A DNA stretch of 64,000 nucleotides from Clostridium_AF sediminicola (GTDB lineage Bacteria > Bacillota > Clostridia > Clostridiales > Clostridiaceae): NCBI RefSeq assembly GCF_050402865.1, contig NZ_BAABMF010000001.1:715542-779541 (forward strand). The letters run 5' to 3'. Made by a program: the position numbers and the translations under genes. The notes below the pieces were generated by a model. The model did no database searches and was not told the origin of the DNA. It saw only the letters and a list, made by a program, of their open reading frames with translations. Below, piece by piece: positions 54,114 through 62,277 of this stretch. How positions within the stretch are numbered: position 1 is the first letter of the stretch; each line of letters begins with the position of its first letter.

Positions 54114-55250
54114 CTAATATTTCTTTTCAGCATTTGGATCTGTAAAACTCCTATTTATAATTTTAGTATTAACAGTAACATTTACATTAGCATTAATAAA
54201 TTCGTTTTCCCAATCTATTTTTTGAAAAGTTTTTGGATCTTCTGCTCTAAAATATCTAGCAAATCCAAAAATATCACACTGAAATTCTTTTTGTGCTCTC
54301 TCAACATTTGAAACAATGTCCTTTTTAACTTGATCAGATAACATATTTTCTAATTCCTTTATATCCCTACCATTAACCTTTCCTGTATAATATTGATATC
54401 GTAATTGTGCTGATAAATCCATATCAATACTTATATTCAATCTTTTATCTAGATAATCAACATTAATCTTTCTTTTATTAGTAAATGTTCGAAAAGAAAA
54501 TGTCTTTTTTTCATCATTTAAGTCTTGAATAACTTCAATTGATGTAGGCTTTTCTGATAATACATATAATATTCCATCAGTATTTTCTAAATCAATAATT
54601 CCTATTAATTTGGAATCTTTCATTACCGCATATCCTAAGTATTTTATAGTACCCTTCTCTACTCCAACATAAGGAAGTAAATATCCTATATTGCCGAATG
54701 CAATATCAGAAAGTATTTCTCCAACATTAGGATTCAATGCTCCACCTTTCTTAGCTAAATGATTTAGAATATCTTCAATCAAATATCCAACTGATATATC
54801 TTTTTTCTGTTTTAAACTAAACATTTCCTTTGGTGATTCCCGGCACACTACAGTCAGCAGAGTTTTCCTATAATTATATATATGATCAATCCTGTTCAAG
54901 TAAGGTTCAATTCCTTTTTCAGCATATCTTTTACCAAATACAACAACTCTTGTTGATCCTAAAAAAACTGGAAATGGATTTATAGCATCATAATGTAACC
55001 TAGCTTCTTCAAAGGTTTTGCCATATGATAGTAACCTATATACCCCATCACCTTGAGCATTTTCAAAATCATTATCTGTAGAAGAAGTAAGTTTCACAAT
55101 TTCACCAGAAAATTCAATATTATCCTTAAAATAATCCACACCCAAAGATATAACTATACATTTATCATTAATATCTTCATAATCCCAGCACCCTGTTAAT
55201 AATATAGAACATAGACATATAATTAATAATCTAAATTGTTTTCTTATCAA
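54114..55250 (-). CDS. gerC: Spore germination lipoprotein (Ger(x)C family)
   Basis: A 378-residue lipoprotein: short signal with lipobox L-T-G-C (Cys21) followed by W-D-Y-E-D-I-N, the strict family start. Three-domain GerAC layout with C-terminal KEFQCDIFGFARYFRAEDPKTF. Anchors outside the spore inner membrane as part of the germinant receptor. TTG start with AAGGTGA upstream; overlaps gerB by 20 bp. Confidence 0.92.
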   Translation of the reverse strand: MIRKQFRLLIICLCSILLTGCWDYEDINDKCIVISLGVDYFKDNIEFSGEIVKLTSSTDNDFENAQGDGVYRLLSYGKTFEEARLHYDAINPFPVFLGSTRVVVFGKRYAEKGIEPYLNRIDHIYNYRKTLLTVVCRESPKEMFSLKQKKDISVGYLIEDILNHLAKKGGALNPNVGEILSDIAFGNIGYLLPYVGVEKGTIKYLGYAVMKDSKLIGIIDLENTDGILYVLSEKPTSIEVIQDLNDEKKTFSFRTFTNKRKINVDYLDKRLNISIDMDLSAQLRYQYYTGKVNGRDIKELENMLSDQVKKDIVSNVERAQKEFQCDIFGFARYFRAEDPKTFQKIDWENEFINANVNVTVNTKIINRSFTDPNAEKKY

Positions 55251-56328
55251 TTTTTTTCACCTTCGTAATTATATATAATATTAATGGTATCAACCCTGCG
55301 GTTATAATTGAAGTATAGCCAACATAATCAAGTATTTTTTGTGCAGTATCTATAGTTTTCGGTACAAGTGCTATAAAAAAAGACATAGCAAAAACAAGGG
55401 CTGAAATTAGATTAAAATTTATTTTTTTTAAAAATTTACTCAATAACAAAATTGAACCATACGCCTCTAAAGTTAAAGTACAAAATATTGACATAATCCA
55501 AATAATTAAGAATATACCATCAAGCCTTTCTAAAAATTCAAGAGATTCAATATCAATTCTTCTTATTGTGGCAAATAAAGCATCTTGATAATAAATTATG
55601 GAATCAATCTCCATAACAGAAATACAAGACTCAAAAACAAATATATAAAATATACCTATAAACCCTACCATAGAAATAGTATATTTAAATATATTTTTAT
55701 CATTATTTTTCTTATTAAACGGAACTATAGTAAGTATTTCTATACCTAAAAATGGGAAAATCGTTACCGAGGTAGCTTTAAAATACTCTTTTATATCTTC
55801 TATAACAAAAAAAGGTTTTAAATTTATAACTTTGCCTTGAGTGGTCATAGCTAAATGAATAACAATTGCACTTATAATGATGATAGCTCCATATATTTCA
55901 CAAACTTTTGCAATCGTGCATAATCTTTTTGCAACTGCATAATACATTACTAAATAAAATAACATTATTAGCGCCCAAATAGGGGTTTTAATTAATACTG
56001 TTTGTTTGATAGCTTCGCATGCCATCCTTGTTCCCATTGTAAATAGCATAAAGAAATATAAACAGTATATTATAATAAAAATAGATGCTATACCTTTTCC
56101 AACTATTATTTGGTTATATTCATAGATTGTTTTATCTTCATGAACATATCCAAGATAAGTAATAATATATGTGAAAATCATTACTATTATAGTAGCAATT
56201 AATAATGTAAACCACCCACCTGTTCCTGAACTTTCAGCTATTGTTTTGGGAAGACTCAGTATCCCATATCCAGAAACAATACCAAAAATTATAAAAGCTA
56301 TTTGTCTATTTGTAAGAGATTTATTCAT
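55231..56328 (-). CDS. gerB: Spore germination permease (GerAB/spore permease family)
   Basis: A 365-residue polytopic protein with about ten TM helices of the amino acid-polyamine-organocation (APC) fold, matching the GerB family (QIAFIIFGIVSGYGILSLPKTIAESSGTGGW near 9-40). It is thought to bind the germinant, usually an amino acid; glycine or a related compound would suit this organism but nothing in the sequence shows it. First gene of the operon. GGAGGTAT ribosome binding site. Confidence 0.92.
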   Translation of the reverse strand: MNKSLTNRQIAFIIFGIVSGYGILSLPKTIAESSGTGGWFTLLIATIIVMIFTYIITYLGYVHEDKTIYEYNQIIVGKGIASIFIIIYCLYFFMLFTMGTRMACEAIKQTVLIKTPIWALIMLFYLVMYYAVAKRLCTIAKVCEIYGAIIIISAIVIHLAMTTQGKVINLKPFFVIEDIKEYFKATSVTIFPFLGIEILTIVPFNKKNNDKNIFKYTISMVGFIGIFYIFVFESCISVMEIDSIIYYQDALFATIRRIDIESLEFLERLDGIFLIIWIMSIFCTLTLEAYGSILLLSKFLKKINFNLISALVFAMSFFIALVPKTIDTAQKILDYVGYTSIITAGLIPLILYIITKVKKIDKKTI

Positions 56329-56377
56329 AGATATACCTCCTCAATAAACTTATTATACCCTTTTGATTATATTAGAT

Positions 56378-57136
56378 TCATAACGTATTTAATTGACCTT
56401 TTAAAAGACTTAAATTCACATAATATTTAGAGTACCTTTTTCCTTTATTATCTACAAAATGTCCATTTTTATCTAAAACCATAACCGTAGCTCTTTTATT
56501 AATCTTATATAAAATACCCCACGCTTTTTTGCCTTCAAAAATAAATGAAACTTCATCTCCCAAACTTAGCCCAAATTTTTCTCTAGCAATTTCTTTATTT
56601 GTAGGTAATTGATGATAACTTTCAGTATGTCCAAATAAATTATTTGCTATAGAATTAAATCGATATCTTTTGCAATTAGATTCTTTATAATGGATAAATT
56701 CAATAACATGACATAATTCATGTTCAAATACAAGTTGCATTGCTTCAAGGCTATTATTTACCTGTATCCCACAAACAGCCTTTACCCCTCCAATCATATC
56801 AAAATTAAAAAACAACTCTACTCCCATTCTAATTTCTAGAATAAGCTCCTCTTGGGTAATATTTTTAATGTTTCGGGGACAAATAGTTTTACCAGCACTC
56901 TTTGTCATTCGCTTAGAAAGCGAAAAATTAAGCTTTCCTTTATAATTCTCTTTAAACCAATTATCAAAAAATATTCTATCATATAGCTTAAACATTAACT
57001 CAATATCTTTGCTAGATATTTTAGTAATTTTATAGTTCATAATATTAGTTGAATTTTTGATAATTAGCTCTGATATTTCTTTCCGTTTACTTTCTATATT
57101 ACTTATTTGTTTATTATATTTGATATAATCTATCAT
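56378..57136 (-). CDS. SprT-like zinc metalloprotease-fold protein
   Basis: A 252-residue protein with an SprT-like domain. The zinc/catalytic motif is H-E-L-C-H-V-I-E-F-I-H (~residues 137-147), with conserved RNFxxNxKGK-like basic residues nearby. The C-terminal ~60 residues (GDEVSFIFEGKKAWGILYKINKRATVMV) look like a small SH3-like barrel. The function of bacterial SprT proteins is unclear. GAGGTGA ribosome binding site; lies 49 bp upstream of gerB on the same strand. Confidence 0.8.
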   Translation of the reverse strand: MIDYIKYNKQISNIESKRKEISELIIKNSTNIMNYKITKISSKDIELMFKLYDRIFFDNWFKENYKGKLNFSLSKRMTKSAGKTICPRNIKNITQEELILEIRMGVELFFNFDMIGGVKAVCGIQVNNSLEAMQLVFEHELCHVIEFIHYKESNCKRYRFNSIANNLFGHTESYHQLPTNKEIAREKFGLSLGDEVSFIFEGKKAWGILYKINKRATVMVLDKNGHFVDNKGKRYSKYYVNLSLLKGQLNTL

Positions 57137-57269
57137 TAATTCACCTCATTATTTATATACCTAACTTCTAAAATAATTTATATAATTCTCTATACATAGA
57201 CTATAAAATTTTAATGTACCAATTAATCATATTTACCATATATTAACTGTATAAAAAGGAGCTGTCACT

Positions 57270-58301
57270 ATGTCTAAATTACTCTACAATAAAAAAATTG
57301 CTGATGCAGTCTTTGAAGGCGGGGGAGTCAAAGGAATAGGGTTAGTTGGTGCATTAAATATTATGGAAGAAAACGGCTATTCTTGGAGAAATATAGCTGG
57401 AACATCAGCCGGTGCAGTTATTGCTTCTCTAATTTCAGCAGGATACTCAGCTAGCGAACTTAAAAATTTAATAAAACAAATTGATTATACTGCAATGATA
57501 GACCATAGTAAACATAAATTTTCATTTAAAAAAATAAGCAATTTAATTATAAAAAAAGGCCTATATAACGGTAATTATATAACAAAGATTATTGATACAT
57601 TTTTATATGATAAACTTAAATGGAAATTAGGGACTAGAAAAAAAGTACAATTTAGAGATATGATTATACCAAATGAAAAAGGAATTCTTCTAAATAACCC
57701 CAGATATAAGAGGAAATATAAACTTCATATAATAGCTGCAGATATTACAAGAGGCAGGATGCTTATTTTGCCAGAAGATATTATTGATTATGGAATAAAT
57801 CCGGATACTTTAGAAGTAAGTCTTGCAGTAAGAATGAGTATTAGTATACCCTTTTTTTTTCAGCCAATTATTTTGGAAAATAAAATAATAAAGGAAAAAT
57901 CATCAATTGTAGATGGAGGTATTTTAAGCAATTATCCTGTATGGTTATTTGATGAAAATAGTCTACCTCAATATCCAACTATAGGTTTTAAACTTGGAGG
58001 AGGTAAAGAACTAGAAAGAAAGCATAAAACAAATAACATTATAAATTTAAGTTTGGCCATTATAGAAACCATGTTAGAAGCAGAGGACGATATTCATATT
58101 TCTAAAATGGATTTTTTAAGAACGCTTAAGATAAATACTCATGGAATTAAATCAACTGATTTTAATATAACTCCCGAAAATATAAATATATTATATAAAT
58201 CTGGCGAAAATTCAGCAAAAAAATTTTTAAATGTAGCCGACGATAATTATCGTAAATATATTGAATTATTTAAAAGAAAAAAAAGAATTTTTAATATATA
58301 A
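57270..58301 (+). CDS. Patatin-like phospholipase
   Basis: A 343-residue lipid acyl hydrolase. Oxyanion motif E-G-G-G-V-K-G-I-G (residues 16-24), nucleophile elbow G-T-S-A-G-A (Ser46 of GTSAG, ~44-49) and catalytic D-G-G (~214-216). No signal peptide. May cleave membrane phospholipids. AAAGGAG ribosome binding site. Confidence 0.9.
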   Translation: MSKLLYNKKIADAVFEGGGVKGIGLVGALNIMEENGYSWRNIAGTSAGAVIASLISAGYSASELKNLIKQIDYTAMIDHSKHKFSFKKISNLIIKKGLYNGNYITKIIDTFLYDKLKWKLGTRKKVQFRDMIIPNEKGILLNNPRYKRKYKLHIIAADITRGRMLILPEDIIDYGINPDTLEVSLAVRMSISIPFFFQPIILENKIIKEKSSIVDGGILSNYPVWLFDENSLPQYPTIGFKLGGGKELERKHKTNNIINLSLAIIETMLEAEDDIHISKMDFLRTLKINTHGIKSTDFNITPENINILYKSGENSAKKFLNVADDNYRKYIELFKRKKRIFNI

Positions 58302-58303
58302 AA

Positions 58304-58339
58304 CCCTAGATCATTTTTAAAATCTAGGGCCAGTTTTTT
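58304..58339. terminator. Terminator after the patatin-like gene
   Basis: CCCTAGAT ... ATCTAGGG stem (58304-58311, 58322-58329) followed by T6; between convergent genes. Confidence 0.75.
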
Positions 58340-58357
58340 ATAAAATTATTTTATCTA

Positions 58358-59773
58358 CTAAATTATTTCTCTTGCCATCAATACTCCCATAACTGAAGCC
58401 ATCATAAGTCCTCTAGTCCATCCACTAGAATCACCTAAACAATGCAAGTTTTCAATATTTGTATCGAATTTATCATTCATATTGATTTTATTACTATAAA
58501 ACTTTATTTCCGGACCGTATAAAAGCGTTTCTCTACTTGCAAATCCAGGAACTACAGTATTCATAGCATTTATAAAATTTATAATATTTAACATAGGTCT
58601 ATAAGGTATTGCCGATGTTAAGTCACCAGCAACTGCATCAGGTAAGCTATGTTTTACATTTATTTGACTTAATTCATGCTGCCATGTTCTTTTTCCATCT
58701 AAAATATCACCATATCGTTGCACTAAAATCTGACCGTTTCCAAGCATATTTACTAATTCAGCCACCTTTTTCCCATACTCAATAGGCTTATTAAATGGCT
58801 CTGAAAAATTATGAGAACTCAATATTGCTAAATTAGTATTATTAGATTTTTTATCCTTATAAGAATGACCGTTAACAATTGCCAATTCATTATCATAGTT
58901 CTCTTGGCTTACAAAACCCCCTGGATTTTGGCAAAATGTCCTCACTTTATTTCTAAAAGGTTCAGGATAACCTATTAATTTTGATTCATAAAGAACATCA
59001 TTCACTCTTTCCATAACTTCATTTCTTACTTCAACTCGAACACCAATATCTACAGTCCCAGCAGTATGATCAATTTCATGTTTTAAACACATATCTTTTA
59101 ACCAATCTGCACCTTTTCTACCTGTAGCAATGATTATCTTATTACCATAAACAATCTCTTCATCTTTTTTAGTCTTAGCATCAACAATATGAATTGCTTT
59201 TGCAATACCCTTTTCTATAATTAAATCTTTTGCAGCAGTATCAAATTTTATTTCTACCCCTGAATCTAGTAAATAGTTTTGTATTCTCAAATAAATTTCT
59301 TGTGCCTTTTCTGTACCTAAATGTCTGATTGGACAATCTACTAATTTTAAACTCGCTTCAATAGCTTTCCTTCTAATTTCCTTTATTTCTTCTGTATTTT
59401 CCAATCCTTCTACTTTTGTATCAGCTCCAAATTCAAGATAAATACCATCTGTATAATTTATTAACTCTTGAGCCTTATCTGTACCTATTAAATTTGGTAA
59501 ATCTCCACCTACTTCGTGGCTTAGAGATAACTTTCCATCCGAAAAAGCACCTGCTCCTGAAAAGCCAGTGGTTATATGACAATAAGGCTTGCATGAAACA
59601 CATACTTTAGTTTGTTCTTTTGGACAATGCCTTTGTTCAATTCTTCTTCCTTCTTCAATAATTAGAATTTTTTTATTAGCTTTGCTCTTTATTAATTCTA
59701 ATGCAGTAAAAATTCCAGACGGACCTGCCCCTACAACTATTACATCATACTTCAAAATACTCATCCCCCTCAT
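58358..59773 (-). CDS. COG2509-type FAD-dependent oxidoreductase
   Basis: A 471-residue flavoprotein. The FAD-binding motif is VVGAGPSGIFTALELI (~residues 12-27). A cysteine group C-P-K-E-Q-T-K-V-C-V-S-C-K-P-Y-C (~50-65) is typical of the COG2509 family, followed by TTGFSGAGAFSDGKLSLS. The C-terminus CLGDSSGWTRGLMMASVMG closes the FAD site. Reaction unknown. A purine riboswitch lies ~80 nt upstream on the same strand. The start is uncertain: ATG 59773, ATG 59764 and a TTG shortly after all surround the GAGGGGG site. Confidence 0.82.
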   Translation of the reverse strand: MRGMSILKYDVIVVGAGPSGIFTALELIKSKANKKILIIEEGRRIEQRHCPKEQTKVCVSCKPYCHITTGFSGAGAFSDGKLSLSHEVGGDLPNLIGTDKAQELINYTDGIYLEFGADTKVEGLENTEEIKEIRRKAIEASLKLVDCPIRHLGTEKAQEIYLRIQNYLLDSGVEIKFDTAAKDLIIEKGIAKAIHIVDAKTKKDEEIVYGNKIIIATGRKGADWLKDMCLKHEIDHTAGTVDIGVRVEVRNEVMERVNDVLYESKLIGYPEPFRNKVRTFCQNPGGFVSQENYDNELAIVNGHSYKDKKSNNTNLAILSSHNFSEPFNKPIEYGKKVAELVNMLGNGQILVQRYGDILDGKRTWQHELSQINVKHSLPDAVAGDLTSAIPYRPMLNIINFINAMNTVVPGFASRETLLYGPEIKFYSNKINMNDKFDTNIENLHCLGDSSGWTRGLMMASVMGVLMAREII

Positions 59774-59852
59774 TAAATATGTGGCATTTTACCACTATAA
59801 TGTCCTATTATTTTCAGTAAAAACAAATTTTATTTATTTTACATATATAGAA

Positions 59853-59925
59853 CACTTATAGCCTACAACTATTTTTGGTAGTTCGGTAGAGACCTCCAGC
59901 CCATATCGCCGGGTTTATATAAGTG
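59853..59925 (-). promoter_or_regulatory. Purine riboswitch aptamer (guanine-class)
   Basis: Minus-strand RNA: P1 CACUUAUA / UAUAAGUG (8 perfect bp), J1/2 UAAAC, P2 CCGGC / GCUGG with loop GAUAUGG, J2/3 AGGUCUCUACC, P3 AACUA / UAGUU with loop CCAAAAA. The loop-loop GG/CC contact is kept. The base before the 3' P1 strand is C, the guanine-specifying residue (C74); the ligand-contacting U22, U47 and U51 equivalents are kept. The 3' side of P3 has about 4 extra nt and J2/3 has U48 to C. Confidence 0.8.
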
Positions 59926-60102
59926 AACAATTTGTACGCACCTCAATATAAAGTTCGTATTACTGTCACATTATAACCCATGTATATATAAAACTCAATA
60001 GTTTTTAATAATTTATTGCAAAATTTACGTATATTAATTTTAGGAACTTGAATTCAATTGAATTGTCAAAAATCATATATCAAAAATCATTCTTTAAAAT
60101 TC

Positions 60103-60131
60103 TTGACGAATAATTATAGAGCCAGTATAAT
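60103..60131 (+). promoter_or_regulatory. Promoter of the sodium-dependent transporter gene
   Basis: TTGACG (60103-60108), 17-nt spacer, TATAAT (60126-60131). Near-consensus; transcription should begin near 60138. Confidence 0.8.
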
Positions 60132-60151
60132 CAATTTTGTGAACTTTTTGT

Positions 60152-60186
60152 CCTCTATATGTAATGTGTACATATAGAGGTTTTTT
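60152..60186 (+). terminator. Promoter-proximal terminator in the transporter leader
   Basis: CCTCTATATGTA-ATGTG-TACATATAGAGG, 12-bp perfect stem followed by T6, only ~14 nt after the predicted transcription start and ~67 bp before the ATG. A second small hairpin CTGTTC/GAACAG follows at 60192-60209. Confidence 0.85.
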
Positions 60187-60252
60187 CCGCTGTTCTGTAA
60201 TTTGAACAGTCTATTTACATATTTTAGTTTCATATTAATAAGGAGGTAACTA

Positions 60253-61575
60253 ATGAAAAATGATAATTCTCAACGTGAGAGCTTCTCTGGAAAATTAGGC
60301 TTCGTTTTATCATGTGTAGGCGCTGCTATCGGCCTAGGTAACATATGGATGTTTTCTTGGAGATTAGGTCAATTTGGAGGCGCTGCATTTCTAATCCCTT
60401 ATTTTATTTTTGTATTTGTATTAGGAACAACAGGTTTAATAGGGGAATTTGGTATTGGTAGAACCATGAAAAAAGGAATCTTAGGTGCTACAAAAGATAT
60501 TTTTAAAGATAAAAATATTAAAGGTGGTACAATAATAGGGCTAATCCCCGTTTTTGCAATAACAGGAATCTTTATCTTCTACATAGTTGTTGTTGGCTGG
60601 ATTTTAAGATATTTTATTGCAACATTAACTAACACATTTTCAAAAGTAGACATTCCAAAATACTTTGGTGATTTTGCTGGTTCTTCAAACACTATATTAT
60701 GGTTAATTATAGCAATGATTTTCACTAGTATCATTTTACTTTCAGGCATAACAAAAGGTATTGAAAAATTAAATAAAATAGTAATGCCTGGTCTTTTATT
60801 AATATTTGTGGTTTTATTAATAAAATCTCTTTCTCTTCCAGGTGCTATTGAAGGAGTTAAATATTTACTTATTCCAAAATGGTCATATTTATTAGAACCA
60901 AAAACTTGGATAATGGCTTTAGGGCAAGCTTTCTTCTCACTTTCACTAACGGGTTCCGGCATGGTTGTTTATGGTAGTTACTTAAATAAAGATGCTGATT
61001 TGCCATCTGCAGCACTGAATACAGCTTTTTATGATACAATTGCGGCTCTTCTTGCAGCATTTGTAATTGTGCCCGCAACATTTGCACTTGGCTTTGATCC
61101 TGCTGCTGGACCTCCATTATTATTCATAACTATACCTTCAATTTTCATTAAAATGTCTGGTGGTTATTTTTTCAGTATTTTATTCTTTATGGGAATTATA
61201 TTTGCTGCAGTTTCATCAGCAATTAATATGATGGAGGCTCCTGTAGAAGCTATTATGGCAGAATTCAATTTTGGCAGAAAAAAATCTGTGTTATTAGTTG
61301 CCACGATATCTTTCTTTGTAGCACTTCCCCTTGCAACAAATATGAACTTTTTTGGTATGTGGGCAGATTTTCTAACTATTTATCTAGCTCCTATAGGTGC
61401 TGCTTTATCTGCAATAGTTTTTTATTGGGTATACGGCTCTGATAAAGCACTAAAAGAAATCAATATTGGCTCTAACCGTTCCCTGGGCAACAGTTTTATT
61501 ACTATGAGTAAATATATTTATATTGTAGTTGTAATTATTATAGTTATATTAGGTGCAATTTATGGCGGAATCTAA
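60253..61575 (+). CDS. Sodium-dependent transporter (neurotransmitter:sodium symporter family)
   Basis: A 440-residue NSS-family transporter with 11-12 TM helices. The family start is LGFVLSCVGAAIGLGNIWMF (TM1, ~15-34, with sodium-site residues), then EFGIGR near 62 and GSGMVVYGSYL near 235. It imports an amino acid with Na+; glycine would fit the organism's metabolism but is inference. AAGGAGGT ribosome binding site. Expression passes through a promoter-proximal terminator. Confidence 0.92.
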   Translation: MKNDNSQRESFSGKLGFVLSCVGAAIGLGNIWMFSWRLGQFGGAAFLIPYFIFVFVLGTTGLIGEFGIGRTMKKGILGATKDIFKDKNIKGGTIIGLIPVFAITGIFIFYIVVVGWILRYFIATLTNTFSKVDIPKYFGDFAGSSNTILWLIIAMIFTSIILLSGITKGIEKLNKIVMPGLLLIFVVLLIKSLSLPGAIEGVKYLLIPKWSYLLEPKTWIMALGQAFFSLSLTGSGMVVYGSYLNKDADLPSAALNTAFYDTIAALLAAFVIVPATFALGFDPAAGPPLLFITIPSIFIKMSGGYFFSILFFMGIIFAAVSSAINMMEAPVEAIMAEFNFGRKKSVLLVATISFFVALPLATNMNFFGMWADFLTIYLAPIGAALSAIVFYWVYGSDKALKEINIGSNRSLGNSFITMSKYIYIVVVIIIVILGAIYGGI

Positions 61576-61618
61576 AAAACAACTTACTTCTAATTCTAAA
61601 GAAGTGAGTTGCTTTTTT
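61574..61618 (+). terminator. Terminator of the transporter gene
   Basis: CAACTTACTTC ... GAAGTGAGTTG hairpin followed by T6, at the stop codon. Confidence 0.88.
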
Positions 61619-61668
61619 ACTGGATATGAAAGCATAAGTTTTTTAATATAGATATCTCAGTTCAATAA

Positions 61669-61729
61669 TTAATTTATACATGTACCATAACTCGTTAGTA
61701 CCCGAGATTTTGGTACATGTATAAATTAA
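61669..61729. repeat. 19-bp perfect inverted repeat with inner stem
   Basis: Arms 61669-61687 and 61711-61729 are perfectly complementary (core TATACATGTACC). The 23-nt loop contains CTCG ... CGAG. No T-run on either side. Lies between the transporter terminator and the EIIA fragment. Confidence 0.7.
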
Positions 61730-61791
61730 ATTTCACGGTAGAATCTCTATAAGATATTACTTAAATGTACTTATATACATCTATTCTTTAA

Positions 61792-62139
61792 TTAAATTGA
61801 ATACATAATAATTTCATCATTACCAACTTTTACGTAATCTGAATATTTATATTCTATATTCTTAAGATTTAGGTGATTTGCGATTAAAACCATTGTTGTT
61901 AACTCATAACCTTTTTGTTTTACAAACTCACTATCAAATTTCAATATTTCATCTCCAGCTTTCACCTTTTGATTCTGTTTTGCTATAGGTGTAAAACCTT
62001 CTCTTTTCAAATCAACAGTATCTATTCCTATATGAATTAAGATTTCAGCACCATCTTCTGTTACTATAGCAAATGTATGATTAGTTTTAAAAAATAACGT
62101 TAGCACACCATCGCATGTAGCAACAACAACTTGTAAACT
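61792..62139 (-). pseudogene. PTS EIIA (glucose-type) fragment lacking its N-terminus
   Basis: The open frame encodes ~115 residues matching the last two-thirds of EIIA-Glc: VVA-x-C-DG-VLTLF-K-T-N-H-T-F-A-I, then E-I-L-I-H-I-G-I-D-T-V with the phosphorylated His, then KVKAGDEILKFD. About 40 N-terminal residues are missing. Upstream the frame runs through a terminator hairpin (62167-62196) to a stop at 62182-62184 without an ATG. A GTG at 62104-62106 has no ribosome binding site. Most likely a 5'-deleted remnant next to the EIICB gene. The phospho-His is retained, so a shortened product cannot be ruled out. Confidence 0.75.
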
Positions 62140-62166
62140 TTTTTTACCAGGTCTAATTAAAAAGAC

Positions 62167-62196
62167 AAAAGAGCTGAGTATTCATTCAGCTCTTTT
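62167..62196 (-). terminator. Terminator downstream of the PTS EIICB gene
   Basis: AAAAGAGCTGA ... TCAGCTCTTTT hairpin (11 bp, 8-nt loop) followed by a T-rich tract on the minus strand, ~80 bp after the EIICB stop. Confidence 0.85.
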
Positions 62197-62277
62197 CCTT
62201 ACTGTTACACACTGCAACTATAATTTCAGTTTATATTAACTTTATAGTAAATTAAGTACATCTTATCAAGAAGATTA

